Part shown: positions 1-6,185 of the stretch, piece after piece
Layout of the letters: the number at the start of each line of letters is the position of its first letter
Numbering within the stretch: position 1 is the stretch's first letter
NCBI RefSeq assembly: GCF_030063285.1
Contig: NZ_JASISU010000001.1
Location: forward strand, 62,001 to 126,000
From: Pseudarthrobacter sp. PS3-L1
GTDB lineage: Bacteria; Actinomycetota; Actinomycetes; Actinomycetales; Micrococcaceae
Direction of reading: 5' to 3'
Length of the DNA stretch: 64,000 bases
Notes under the pieces: model-generated
Databases searched by the model: none
What the model was told of the DNA's origin: nothing
What the model saw: only the letters and a program-made list of their open reading frames with translations
Position numbers and translations under genes: made by a program

Positions 1-679
1 TGATGATCAGCGGACTCCTGGGGAATTCATGATTGGTGAACTCGCCTTCAGCGACACCGTCCTCTTGAGCGAGCCTGAGTTGGTTCCTGTGGATCCGCGG
101 GAGCGCGCCCGCGGCGTGCAGCTCCTTGGGCACCTGGCCCCGCACGCCCTCATCACCGAAAACGCCTGCGACATGGGTCCTGGCAGACACGACTATGAAG
201 AGGCAACGGCCAGGATGGTTCCCGGCGTGGTGCGGGTTCCGGCCGGGTCGTCCGCGTCTGCTTTCATGACTGTCGCCCGAGAGCTCCAGCGCCCACTCCA
301 TCCCGAGCGGTTCCGCCACGCGTTATCTACCTTGGCGCAGGGCTGTTGCTGGCTCCGCGGCAGGCTATGGATCGCTGCGGTACCCGAACACCGGATCGTT
401 ATCCAAGGCATCGGACCGCGCATTTGGCTGGAGAACACCGGACCGTGGCTCGCCGGCCAGAGACCCGTTCCGGCCTCGAACCGGGCGAACAAGGATGGCA
501 TGGCACTGGACAGACGCTATGACTCTTTTGACCGAGGAACAGTCCTCGCAGTCACCGGCGAAAACATCGACGCCGCGGAGATCACCCGGCTACTCGCAGA
601 ATGCGAACTCACCGACGCGGAACTAGCTAACGGCCTTACCAGCCTGCAAGACCCCTTCGACCTCACCACAGCCCACTGA
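1..679 (+). CDS. CobW-family GTPase, C-terminal part (5' end outside window)
   Basis: The reading frame is open to the left edge (frame starting at base 2), so this is the 3' part of a longer gene; the P-loop GTPase half lies outside the window. Just before an internal ATG at 29 the text reads DDQRTPGEFMIGELAFSDTV, which matches the part of COG0523/CobW proteins just after the G domain. The second half (around PERFRHALSTLAQGCCWLRGRLWIA) fits the CobW C-terminal domain. COG0523 proteins are metal chaperones, many of them zinc-related. The next gene is a cysteine-free L36 paralogue, the usual company of Zur-controlled zinc-sparing genes. The metal assignment is inferred from that context. The internal ATG at 29 should not be taken as the true start. 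Confidence 0.8.
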   Translation, partial: DDQRTPGEFMIGELAFSDTVLLSEPELVPVDPRERARGVQLLGHLAPHALITENACDMGPGRHDYEEATARMVPGVVRVPAGSSASAFMTVARELQRPLHPERFRHALSTLAQGCCWLRGRLWIAAVPEHRIVIQGIGPRIWLENTGPWLAGQRPVPASNRANKDGMALDRRYDSFDRGTVLAVTGENIDAAEITRLLAECELTDAELANGLTSLQDPFDLTTAH

Positions 680-721
680 CCACAACACCCTGACCACAAC
701 ACCCTGACCACAACACCCTGA
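680..721. repeat. 14-bp tandem repeat, three perfect copies
   Basis: The unit CCACAACACCCTGA is repeated three times without mismatch, beginning at the base after the CobW-family stop codon. Each copy carries TGA in the same phase spacing. It fills most of the gap to the L36 gene. It is probably a slippage-prone spacer, and no coding role is evident. Confidence 0.95.
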
Positions 722-742
722 CCCCTACTCAAGGAGCACCAC

Positions 743-865
743 ATGAAAGTACGAAACTCGCTACGGGCACTGAAGAACATGCCGGGAGCGCAGGTAGTTC
801 GCCGCCGTGGCAGAACCTTCGTCATCAACAAGAAAAACCCTCGCATGAAAGCCCGCCAGGGCTAA
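743..865 (+). CDS. rpmJ: 50S ribosomal protein L36, zinc-independent paralogue
   Basis: A 40-residue protein beginning [20 protein letters not shown] and ending in KARQG. It aligns with the alternative (C-minus) form of bacterial L36, a very small protein of the large ribosomal subunit. The usual Cys/His zinc-ribbon ligands are absent: there is no cysteine at all. C-minus ribosomal paralogues are typically made during zinc limitation to replace zinc-binding copies, so the CobW-family neighbour is consistent. A good AAGGAG ribosome-binding site at 731-736 precedes the ATG. It is too short for usual ORF cut-offs. Confidence 0.93.
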   Translation: MKVRNSLRALKNMPGAQVVRRRGRTFVINKKNPRMKARQG

Positions 866-1012
866 CTGTTTCTGATAGTCCCGGCCGGGACCCTTCACCG
901 TGCCCGGGCCTAGACATTTAAGCGGGTGAACACCGGATCTTGGGCCCGGAACAAGGACCCAAGAAACTGACCAGGTGATCGACCCCTTAACGGGCGAGGA
1001 AAGGTGACTGCA

Positions 1013-1432
1013 ATGCGCAAGAAACGCACACCGACTAGCGGTACTGAACCCGACGGTCTCCTCATCGCCGTATGTGAAGGTCATCGATGCAATGCACTCC
1101 ACCGGCTCGCCGACGCTCAAAAAGGTGCCGATCGGTTACGACCGGCCATCACGAGTAGTAGGGGCGCGGTACTAGTCTCTGCACAGTGTCTCGGCGCTTG
1201 CGCCAGCGGGGCCGTTGCAGCTGTCGCCCGCCGCGACGGAGCAACAGGCTCAACCGGCCCATCCTTATGGTTGGGCGGCATAGATCAACCAAGCGTCCTT
1301 GACGCCCTTCTAGGATGGATCACAACCGAGAGCACCAACAGCAGCGCCGACGCCCGCGAGACGCTGCCGCCGGCACTACACAACACAGTCATCGGAGTCG
1401 GCAACCCGATCCGTACTCACAGCCACAATTGA
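1013..1432 (+). CDS. [2Fe-2S] thioredoxin-like ferredoxin / DUF1636-like metal-binding protein
   Basis: About 139 residues. Four cysteines are spaced as in thioredoxin-like [2Fe-2S] ferredoxins: an N-terminal pair in CEGHRC and a second pair in CLGAC roughly 45-50 residues later. ATG at 1013 is preferred over the in-frame GTG at 1004 because the GAGGAAAGG ribosome-binding site (996-1004) overlaps the GTG but sits 8 bases before the ATG. It lies downstream of the CobW and L36 genes on the same strand, so it may belong to the same metal-stress cluster. The electron partner is unknown. The C-terminal ~40 residues look low in structure. Confidence 0.7.
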   Translation: MRKKRTPTSGTEPDGLLIAVCEGHRCNALHRLADAQKGADRLRPAITSSRGAVLVSAQCLGACASGAVAAVARRDGATGSTGPSLWLGGIDQPSVLDALLGWITTESTNSSADARETLPPALHNTVIGVGNPIRTHSHN

Positions 1433-1463
1433 GTACACCCACCCGCATCCGGGCCCTGGCATT

Positions 1464-1507
1464 CTTGAGTCCAATAGTCCAAAGATCTTTGGACTATTGG
1501 ACTCAAG
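1464..1507. repeat. 44-bp perfect palindrome without loop
   Basis: Two 22-bp arms (1464-1485 and 1486-1507) are exact reverse complements with no spacer, centred on AAAGATCTTT. Each arm contains the hexamer AGTCCA twice, 8 bp apart. A zero-spacer palindrome of this length is not a normal terminator (no loop, no T tract). It is more like a recombination or resolution site, a multi-site operator, or a cruciform. It marks the left edge of the accessory stretch. Confidence 0.95.
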
Positions 1508-1623
1508 CCAGAATCTAGCTAGACACCCACACCACAGAGATCTCGAAAACACCATCTGGGACTGCCCAAGTGAGACCGAAAAGATCATCATCGACAGCGA
1601 CAAGTAACACCCACCGAGCATAG

Positions 1624-1672
1624 AAAAAGCCCGGACCCTAGATATCTGAAGTATCTAGGCTCCGGGCTTTCT
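1624..1672. terminator. Strong bidirectional terminator-like hairpin
   Basis: The left arm (AAAAAGCCCGGA plus CCTAGATA) pairs with the right arm (TATCTAGG plus TCCGGGCTTT) around a short TCTGAAG-type loop, with one small internal asymmetry. A tract on the left and T tract on the right suit termination in both directions. It would end the plus-strand metal cluster. Confidence 0.8.
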
Positions 1673-1760
1673 CGTCCCGATATTCTACCGGCATCATCCG
1701 GCGAACCCCCAAGATTCACCGGGCCGGGAAAACGAGGGCACCGGAACCGCTGAAAATGCG

Positions 1761-1817
1761 GGCGGTCCGCCGCACCAAGGCTCACCTCACGTGCGGGCTC
1801 ACCAGCGCCGGACCGCC
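1761..1817 (-). terminator. Inverted repeat downstream of the small secreted protein genes
   Basis: GGCGGTCCG at 1761-1769 is the exact reverse complement of CGGACCGCC at 1809-1817, with a ~40-base loop that has some further pairing. It lies just past the 3' end of the minus-strand gene at 1843-2106, so a terminator or 3'-protecting hairpin is likely. The long loop makes this less certain. Confidence 0.45.
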
Positions 1818-1842
1818 AATAAACCGCGACACATCCTTAGCC

Positions 1843-2106
1843 TCACCCCGGGTACAGCGCAGCAGTTACCGCCACAGAGTCGTATAGGCGTAACTGTTTC
1901 CATTTGGAACACAGCCCTGAACTAAGCGCACGAAAGAACCAAAACCTGGGCGCAGCATTCAATCCTGCTTCACAGTTGGCCTTCGTGTTAAACGCATACA
2001 AGTGATACGTCGCAGCTTGCGCAGGTGCGGCCAAAGCGACGCCTCCCCCCACAATCATGGACGTGGCAACAGCAGCGGACGTGAGCTTCCTCTTCAGAGT
2101 CATCAT
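1843..2106 (-). CDS. Small secreted protein, paralogue 1
   Basis: 87 residues beginning MMTLKRKLTSAAVATSM, with a classic Sec signal peptide: basic n-region, hydrophobic core, and AQA-AT cleavage site near residue 32. The mature part is about 55 residues with two cysteines (in NCEAGL and SSGLCSKW) that could form a disulfide. It ends VTAALYPG. The function is unrecognised. The gene at 2224-2466 on the same strand is clearly a tandem duplicate, with near-identical signal peptide and a diverged mature region. Either ATG of the ATGATG start could be used. Confidence 0.75.
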   Translation of the reverse strand: MMTLKRKLTSAAVATSMIVGGGVALAAPAQAATYHLYAFNTKANCEAGLNAAPRFWFFRALSSGLCSKWKQLRLYDSVAVTAALYPG

Positions 2107-2223
2107 TTCGTTAGACTAATTGCCGACAAAGGAAGGGTCAATGCGCTTGTCTGCTCCGGCCCTCGCGTGGGCTGCGCGCCCGGTCTCACCCCGGGGACAG
2201 TGCAGCAGCCTCATGGAACTGAA

Positions 2224-2466
2224 CTACATCATCAAAACTTCGTACTCGTACCCGTTTCCGTTCCGCTCACAGCCATGAATCAGCCGCACAAAAGACCCAA
2301 AGCCGGGCATAGCAGCGGCTAGATTCGCCTCACACGTCGATTGATAACCTGACCAATAATGCTTGGACGTCGCAGCCTGAGCCGGCGCAGCCAAAGCAAT
2401 ACCCCCACCGGCCAACAATGATGTAGCAACAACAGCGGACGCGAGCTTCCTCTTCAGATTCATCAT
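2224..2466 (-). CDS. Small secreted protein, paralogue 2 (C-terminal frameshift likely)
   Basis: 80 residues beginning MMNLKRKLASAVVATSL, with a signal peptide cleaved near AQA-AT. Cys residues in STCEANL and IHGCERN match those of the neighbour. GAGGAA precedes the double ATG. It ends YEYEVLMM, but the DNA past the stop, read one base over, gives FDDVVQFHEAAALSPG and a stop. That resembles the YDSVAVTAALYPG tail of paralogue 1. So a +1 insertion appears to have replaced the ancestral C-terminus. The role is unknown. Confidence 0.72.
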   Translation of the reverse strand: MMNLKRKLASAVVATSLLAGGGIALAAPAQAATSKHYWSGYQSTCEANLAAAMPGFGSFVRLIHGCERNGNGYEYEVLMM

Positions 2467-3023
2467 TTCCTCAAACTATGCGCCGCTACAGGAACGGGCA
2501 ATGGGTACAACTCCCCACCACACCTCCAACCCCTCGCCCACCTGGGCACGGCAAAAGCTCACCCCTACGGGCTTTTCCCGCACACACCTGGACGACGGGA
2601 CCCAAAAGGCCGGCTGACCACAACCACCAGGTCACCACCACCGAAGGACCTCACCACAGGTATGCCGGCGATCATGGACAGCCTCCCAAAATGCTCGGAT
2701 ACAAAACCCCAGACCTCAAAGATCCAACGATCAAAAGATGCCTGGACCATCCACCGGAGCCGCCATGGCTACGAACGCGCCAACGGTCAGGTTTGGGTGC
2801 GCGGTGCGGTCTTCACGATGCTCTCTTCCGAGGACCACGAACGGGACGGCTCACGCCACAAAAACGACGGACCCACCACCCAAAATTGTCGCCGAAAAAT
2901 CAGATAGAAACTCCTAGAATACAAGTCCAAACCCTGTTTATTCAGGTCAATGATTGCTAGAATAGAAGTATCAAGTCAAGCAGTCGAACGCAACTAAAAC
3001 TCATACGAAACCAGGTACTGACA
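2467..3023. other. 556-bp region without a convincing gene; direct repeat before nrdH-like gene
   Basis: Open frames here are proline/arginine-rich and show no recognisable domain or good ribosome-binding site, so I call no gene. The last ~110 bases are AT-rich. They carry an imperfect direct repeat, CTAGAATACAAGT at 2914-2926 and CTAGAATAGAAGT at 2957-2969 (12 of 13 identical, 43 bp apart), upstream of the redoxin gene. Promoter elements are plausible there. Confidence 0.5.
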
Positions 3024-3296
3024 ATGACTTCCCCAACCACCGATTACACGGTCTACACCAAGCCGGCCTGCCCCAACTGCGAGAAGACCCGCGCGTACTT
3101 CGAGGCCAAGGGCATCACCTACACGGCCATCGACATCACCGAGAACCCTGCCGTCCTTGAATACATCACCGCCGGCCTTGGCTACTCACAGGCACCGGTC
3201 ATTGTGAACAACACCGATGAGGCGGACCACTGGGCAGGGCTACGGATGAACAAGCTCGTCTCGGCAACCCTGAACATCAGGAAAGTCTCGGCATGA
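3024..3296 (+). CDS. NrdH-like glutaredoxin
   Basis: 90-residue thioredoxin-fold redoxin. YTVYTKPACPNC near residues 8-19 gives a CPNC active site. GYSQAPVIV supplies the cis-proline loop, and DHWAGLRMNKL matches the NrdH C-terminal signature (usually DHWSGF+P). NrdH proteins reduce class Ib ribonucleotide reductase, but no nrdI/nrdE/nrdF follows here and the active site differs from the usual C-[MV]-Q-C. It overlaps the next gene by 4 bp (ATGA). Redoxins of this type are common on actinobacterial plasmids and phages, which fits the surroundings. Confidence 0.85.
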   Translation: MTSPTTDYTVYTKPACPNCEKTRAYFEAKGITYTAIDITENPAVLEYITAGLGYSQAPVIVNNTDEADHWAGLRMNKLVSATLNIRKVSA

Positions 3297-3517
3297 ACAA
3301 CCACACCAACACCACAGATCACACGGCATTCTTTGACACCTTCGGCGTCCCGGTCGAACACCGCACCGATCCGCAGATCCTTGCAGCCGCTGATGCAATC
3401 GCCGTGATCGCGGACAGCGTTGATCCAGAAGATCACCAGCACGCCGTGGCCACCAGAAACATCATCATCACCGACTATGTCGCACGTATCGGTGACCGGC
3501 TCGCGGAACTCTCCTAA
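3293..3517 (+). CDS. Hypothetical protein coupled to the NrdH-like gene
   Basis: 74 residues, His- and Asn-rich at the start (MNNHTNTTDHTAFFDTFGVP), then a predicted helical acidic segment. There are no cysteines or membrane segments. Its ATG overlaps the stop of the redoxin gene, indicating translational coupling. I do not recognise the family. Its position between a redoxin and an ssb remnant suggests a plasmid-type accessory protein. Confidence 0.6.
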   Translation: MNNHTNTTDHTAFFDTFGVPVEHRTDPQILAAADAIAVIADSVDPEDHQHAVATRNIIITDYVARIGDRLAELS

Positions 3518-3580
3518 TCCACCCCCCCCACAGCCGCCGCTACTCACCGGGCGGGGCTCAATGGTAAGGAATTGATCATC

Positions 3581-4098
3581 ATGACCGGCGAAACAACCAT
3601 CACCCTCATCGGGAACCTCACTAGTGACCCCGAGCTGCGGTTCACCCCCAGCAGGGGCAGCGGTAGCAAACTTCACCATCGCCTCCACGAACCTTTGACC
3701 GCCAGACCAGTGAGTGGAGAGACGGCGACACGCTCTTTCTGCGCTCTAGCGTTTGGCGAGAAGCAGCCGAACACGCAGCAGCGTCGCTGACAAAGGGCAC
3801 CCGCGTGATCGCCTCGGGGATCCTCAAACCCCGCACTTACGAAACGAAAACCAAAGAAACACGCACCGTCATCGAATTCGAGATCGAAGAAATCGGCGCA
3901 TCCCTGCGCTACACCGACCTCGGCATCAACCGCACCCAAAGCAAAACAACCCGGACCCCAGAACCGATCAATGAAGAGACCAGCACCAACGCCGGTACGC
4001 ACATGCTGGCCCCTGCCATCATCGATGAGTTTCCTCCCGGGGATCCATGGTTCGGGCAAACCGCGAACCCGTCCGGCCGCATCACGCCGAGGAATTAA
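3581..4098 (+). pseudogene. ssb: Single-stranded DNA-binding protein gene, broken by two frameshifts
   Basis: From ATG 3581 (GGTAAGGA upstream) the text reads MTGETTITLIGNLTSDPELRF, the SSB OB-fold start. Near 3650 the frame shifts: the next frame gives AAVANFTIASTN. After about 3700 a third frame gives FDRQTSEWRDGDTLFLRSSVW, then EAAEHAAASLTKGTRVIASG, followed by RTYETKTKETRTVIEFEIEEIG to 4098. Joined, these make a near-complete SSB with the core beta strands and a short tail lacking an obvious DDDIPF-type tip. A one-base insertion followed by a ~5-base loss explains the pattern. Sequencing error is the alternative. The housekeeping ssb must be elsewhere. Confidence 0.88.
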
Positions 4099-4168
4099 AG
4101 AAGCCAGGTCGCCGGTACCTCACGGACCGGCACAAACATTTTTTGAAGACCCATGAAGGAGACACGCG

Positions 4169-4267
4169 ATGACCGAAACAACTATCCACCCTGACGGACT
4201 TGGCATCATCCGAGGCGCCCATCCTGGATCGCTCCATGGATGGCCACAAGAGCAGCTGGCATCATGA
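4169..4267 (+). CDS. 32-residue ORF coupled to a membrane protein
   Basis: A strong AAGGAGA ribosome-binding site (4156-4162) sits 6 bases before ATG 4169. The peptide starts MTETTIHPDGLGIIRGAHPG and ends WPQEQLAS. Its TGA overlaps the ATG of the membrane protein gene (ATGA), so it may be a leader peptide that couples translation, or a remnant of a longer gene. No family is recognised. Confidence 0.45.
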   Translation: MTETTIHPDGLGIIRGAHPGSLHGWPQEQLAS

Positions 4268-4575
4268 ACTGGTGGTTTACAGCGGGGATAGCCGCTGCTG
4301 CCACAGCGTCTTTATTCGCTGTAATAAGAATGTGGATCGAAACGCTTCGCAGTGGCCGCAGAACAATCCCCAATGAAATGCTCCCCAAGTACTACCCCGC
4401 CGGCATCACCCTAGGGTTCAGTATTTTGGGGTGGTTTTTCTGGATTCCCCATTCAGAACTCAGCCAAGCGGCAATCCTTTGGGCAGGTATTTCAGGCGTA
4501 GGAATCGGAACGCTAGTGATCTATGGAACCTACGTCGCAGCCACGTGGCGAACGAAGCGAGAGGCGAATAGGTGA
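4264..4575 (+). CDS. Small membrane protein, unknown function
   Basis: 103 residues starting MNWWFTAGIAAAATASL. There are three probable transmembrane segments (about residues 4-22, 45-65 and 72-92) and a basic C-terminus (RTKREANR). GC content is lower than in neighbouring chromosomal genes. It is preceded by, and overlaps, the 32-residue ORF. An in-frame ATG at 4240 would add 8 residues. It is not recognised as a known family and is likely plasmid- or phage-derived cargo given the ssb and ParB-like neighbours. Confidence 0.55.
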   Translation: MNWWFTAGIAAAATASLFAVIRMWIETLRSGRRTIPNEMLPKYYPAGITLGFSILGWFFWIPHSELSQAAILWAGISGVGIGTLVIYGTYVAATWRTKREANR

Positions 4576-4620
4576 GTTTCCTCAACCAAGAACTTCTGCG
4601 ACTATTCATCACTTTCGACC

Positions 4621-4881
4621 ATGACTAGGCCCACCGCGCATATCACCCCTTACTTCACTGCGGCGCAGGCAGACCAAGTCCGTGCAGCACTCCAAGCTAC
4701 TGGGGCAGTGGAGGGTTACGCGTCAATATCTGATCTTGTTGTTGCCGCGACGATGCGTGAGGTCAAACGACTCCAACGCAAACACAACGCAGGCAGAGTT
4801 TGGGACGGCGTACCAGCCGGAGCACTGCGCCCCGGAATGCGGACCCGCGCCGAAACCGCAGCATCCGAGGACCGCAACTAG
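4621..4881 (+). CDS. ParB-like small DNA-binding protein (plasmid partition type)
   Basis: 86 residues. The pattern resembles the short centromere-binding ParB proteins of actinobacterial plasmids: a beta-strand/helix start (ITPYFTAAQADQVRAALQAT), then EGYASISDLVVAATMREVKRLQRKHN, then a Gly/Pro/Arg tail GVPAGALRPGMRTRAE. No parA is adjacent, so it is probably a leftover from an integrated plasmid or element. The start codon lacks a strong ribosome-binding site. A small ribbon-helix-helix regulator is the alternative. Confidence 0.55.
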   Translation: MTRPTAHITPYFTAAQADQVRAALQATGAVEGYASISDLVVAATMREVKRLQRKHNAGRVWDGVPAGALRPGMRTRAETAASEDRN

Positions 4882-4885
4882 ATTG

Positions 4886-5143
4886 CTATAAAACCACACC
4901 CTTATCGGTGATTTCGTGCACGAGGTTCAATTCCTCCGGTACGTGTGGCCTCTGATTTCTTGTCCACGTGTAACGAAGTTCAGGTGCCATGCCCGCAACG
5001 GCTAAGTCGTTCATCTGCCGGGTTAGATCCCTTTTGCTGTCAAGTGGCGCGCGGAGCCAATATCTATTGCTGCGTCGTCCCCAAAACATGTTCCACGCGG
5101 AGTTTTGCGACGGGTTTTTTGGATTAGATTTTGGGCCGATCAC
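4886..5143 (-). CDS. Possible hypothetical protein or gene remnant
   Basis: An 85-residue frame (GTG start) with unusually protein-like content, for example FWGRRSNRYWLRAPLDSKRD followed by LTRQMNDLAVAGMAPELRYT. No ribosome-binding site is visible and I recognise no family. It lies just downstream of the broken DUF1016 gene on the same strand, so it may be another decayed fragment of the same element. Low confidence. Confidence 0.25.
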   Translation of the reverse strand: MIGPKSNPKNPSQNSAWNMFWGRRSNRYWLRAPLDSKRDLTRQMNDLAVAGMAPELRYTWTRNQRPHVPEELNLVHEITDKGVVL

Positions 5144-5286
5144 ATGACGCGGAATCTAGCGTTTCTCCGGCGGGGGAGTGGCTCGGTTGGGAGTGTTCCA
5201 GTTCGAAGGACCTGAAACACAGCTGGTATCCTCGCAGTTCCCGGGACTTGAAATAGTTCTCAGTGAGGCTCCGAACCGGTGAGTAG

Positions 5287-6010
5287 CTAAGTATTCCCGG
5301 GGTCATTGGTGTAGTCGAGGATTGGTTCGCCGCGATCGTCGTAGAAGATGGTGGGGCTTGGGCGCTTCCCGAGGTGTTTCTGTTCGGCGGTGGGAATTTT
5401 GTTGTAGATAGAGGCGGCCGCAGCTACGGCCATGGACGAGGTATAGGTTCCATTGTGGTGGGCCCGGCGCAGGGCGTCATCGACGAGGGCGATGTAGAAG
5501 TTGAGTTTGCCGGCATGCGGCGGCTGAAATTTGCCGGTTTTGAGTTCGGTGACAACGTATCTGTTTTTCATCCAAGTGGAAGAAGTGCACCCGAGAAGCT
5601 CAGGAATTCAAGGTTGCAGGGCTCTTCCGCGATCTATTGTGCCAACTCGGAATCCTGCGCGGCAAGGTGTTGGTCTAGGCTCGATGGTGCCTTGCCGGTT
5701 CTTTCCAGCGTCCGATCCATGGTCATGTTCAGAAGAACCTTTCTTCACCGTTCGCCAGCGAACGTGGTCGTGTACTGCACGTTGCGCGGTGATAGACCAT
5801 TTAACTCTGAAAATTCTCCCTGCAGGTCAGTGTGGAAACACTTGGTGATCCTGCTCCTCAGCCGTGGTGTTTCTGCTGGTGCCTTACGTCATTTCCAGTG
5901 GTCCAGTACAGCTCGATCAACTCTGTACTGACCGTGCGTAGGGCCTTAAATCGCGCAGTCCTACCGGTGGTTTTCAGATCGTCAACGAGTTCGGCAGAGC
6001 TTCGGCCCTC
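5287..6010 (-). pseudogene. Degraded DUF1016/YhcG PD-(D/E)XK nuclease-family gene
   Basis: Family blocks appear in order but in different frames. VDDLKTTGRTARFKALRTVS then TELIELYWTTGNDVRHQQ (near 5986-5870, N-terminal domain). EFSELNGLSPRNVQY (near 5800). GKAPSSLDQHLAAQDSELAQ, a stop, then IAEEPCNLEFLSFSG (near 5700-5600). FFHLDEKQ, then RYVVTELKTGKFQPPHAGKL and NFYIALVDDALRR (near 5585-5480), the nuclease core. SSMAVAAAASIYNKIPTAEQ forms the C-terminal part after an internal deletion. YhcG-family proteins are putative nucleases of defence or mobile-element contexts. Several frameshifts, one nonsense codon and one deletion show long decay. Confidence 0.85.
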
Positions 6011-6185
6011 GGTAGCGGCTGATTTTCCGGGTCGGGCGGTGACTAAAGTACGGACGCGCCGGCGCTTACCGGGTTGGGAAACCTGCCGTGGAGAGGAGAA
6101 GCCAGGGGAAGCTTCTAGAAGAATGTTCATATAGTGGCTTTTTTCTGCCATGGGAAGCTGCGTCAGCAGTTCGTAGCCTTTAGAG

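Noticed and set aside
1464..1507. Palindrome as a rho-independent terminator
   Set aside because: No loop and no T tract; a much better terminator hairpin lies at 1624-1672.
2478..2960. 160-residue plus-strand open frame
   Set aside because: Pro/Arg/His-rich composition, no domain, no ribosome-binding site; typical of a non-coding high-GC frame.
5374..5931. 185-residue plus-strand open frame opposite the DUF1016 remnant
   Set aside because: No domain; it is antisense to recognisable DUF1016 blocks.
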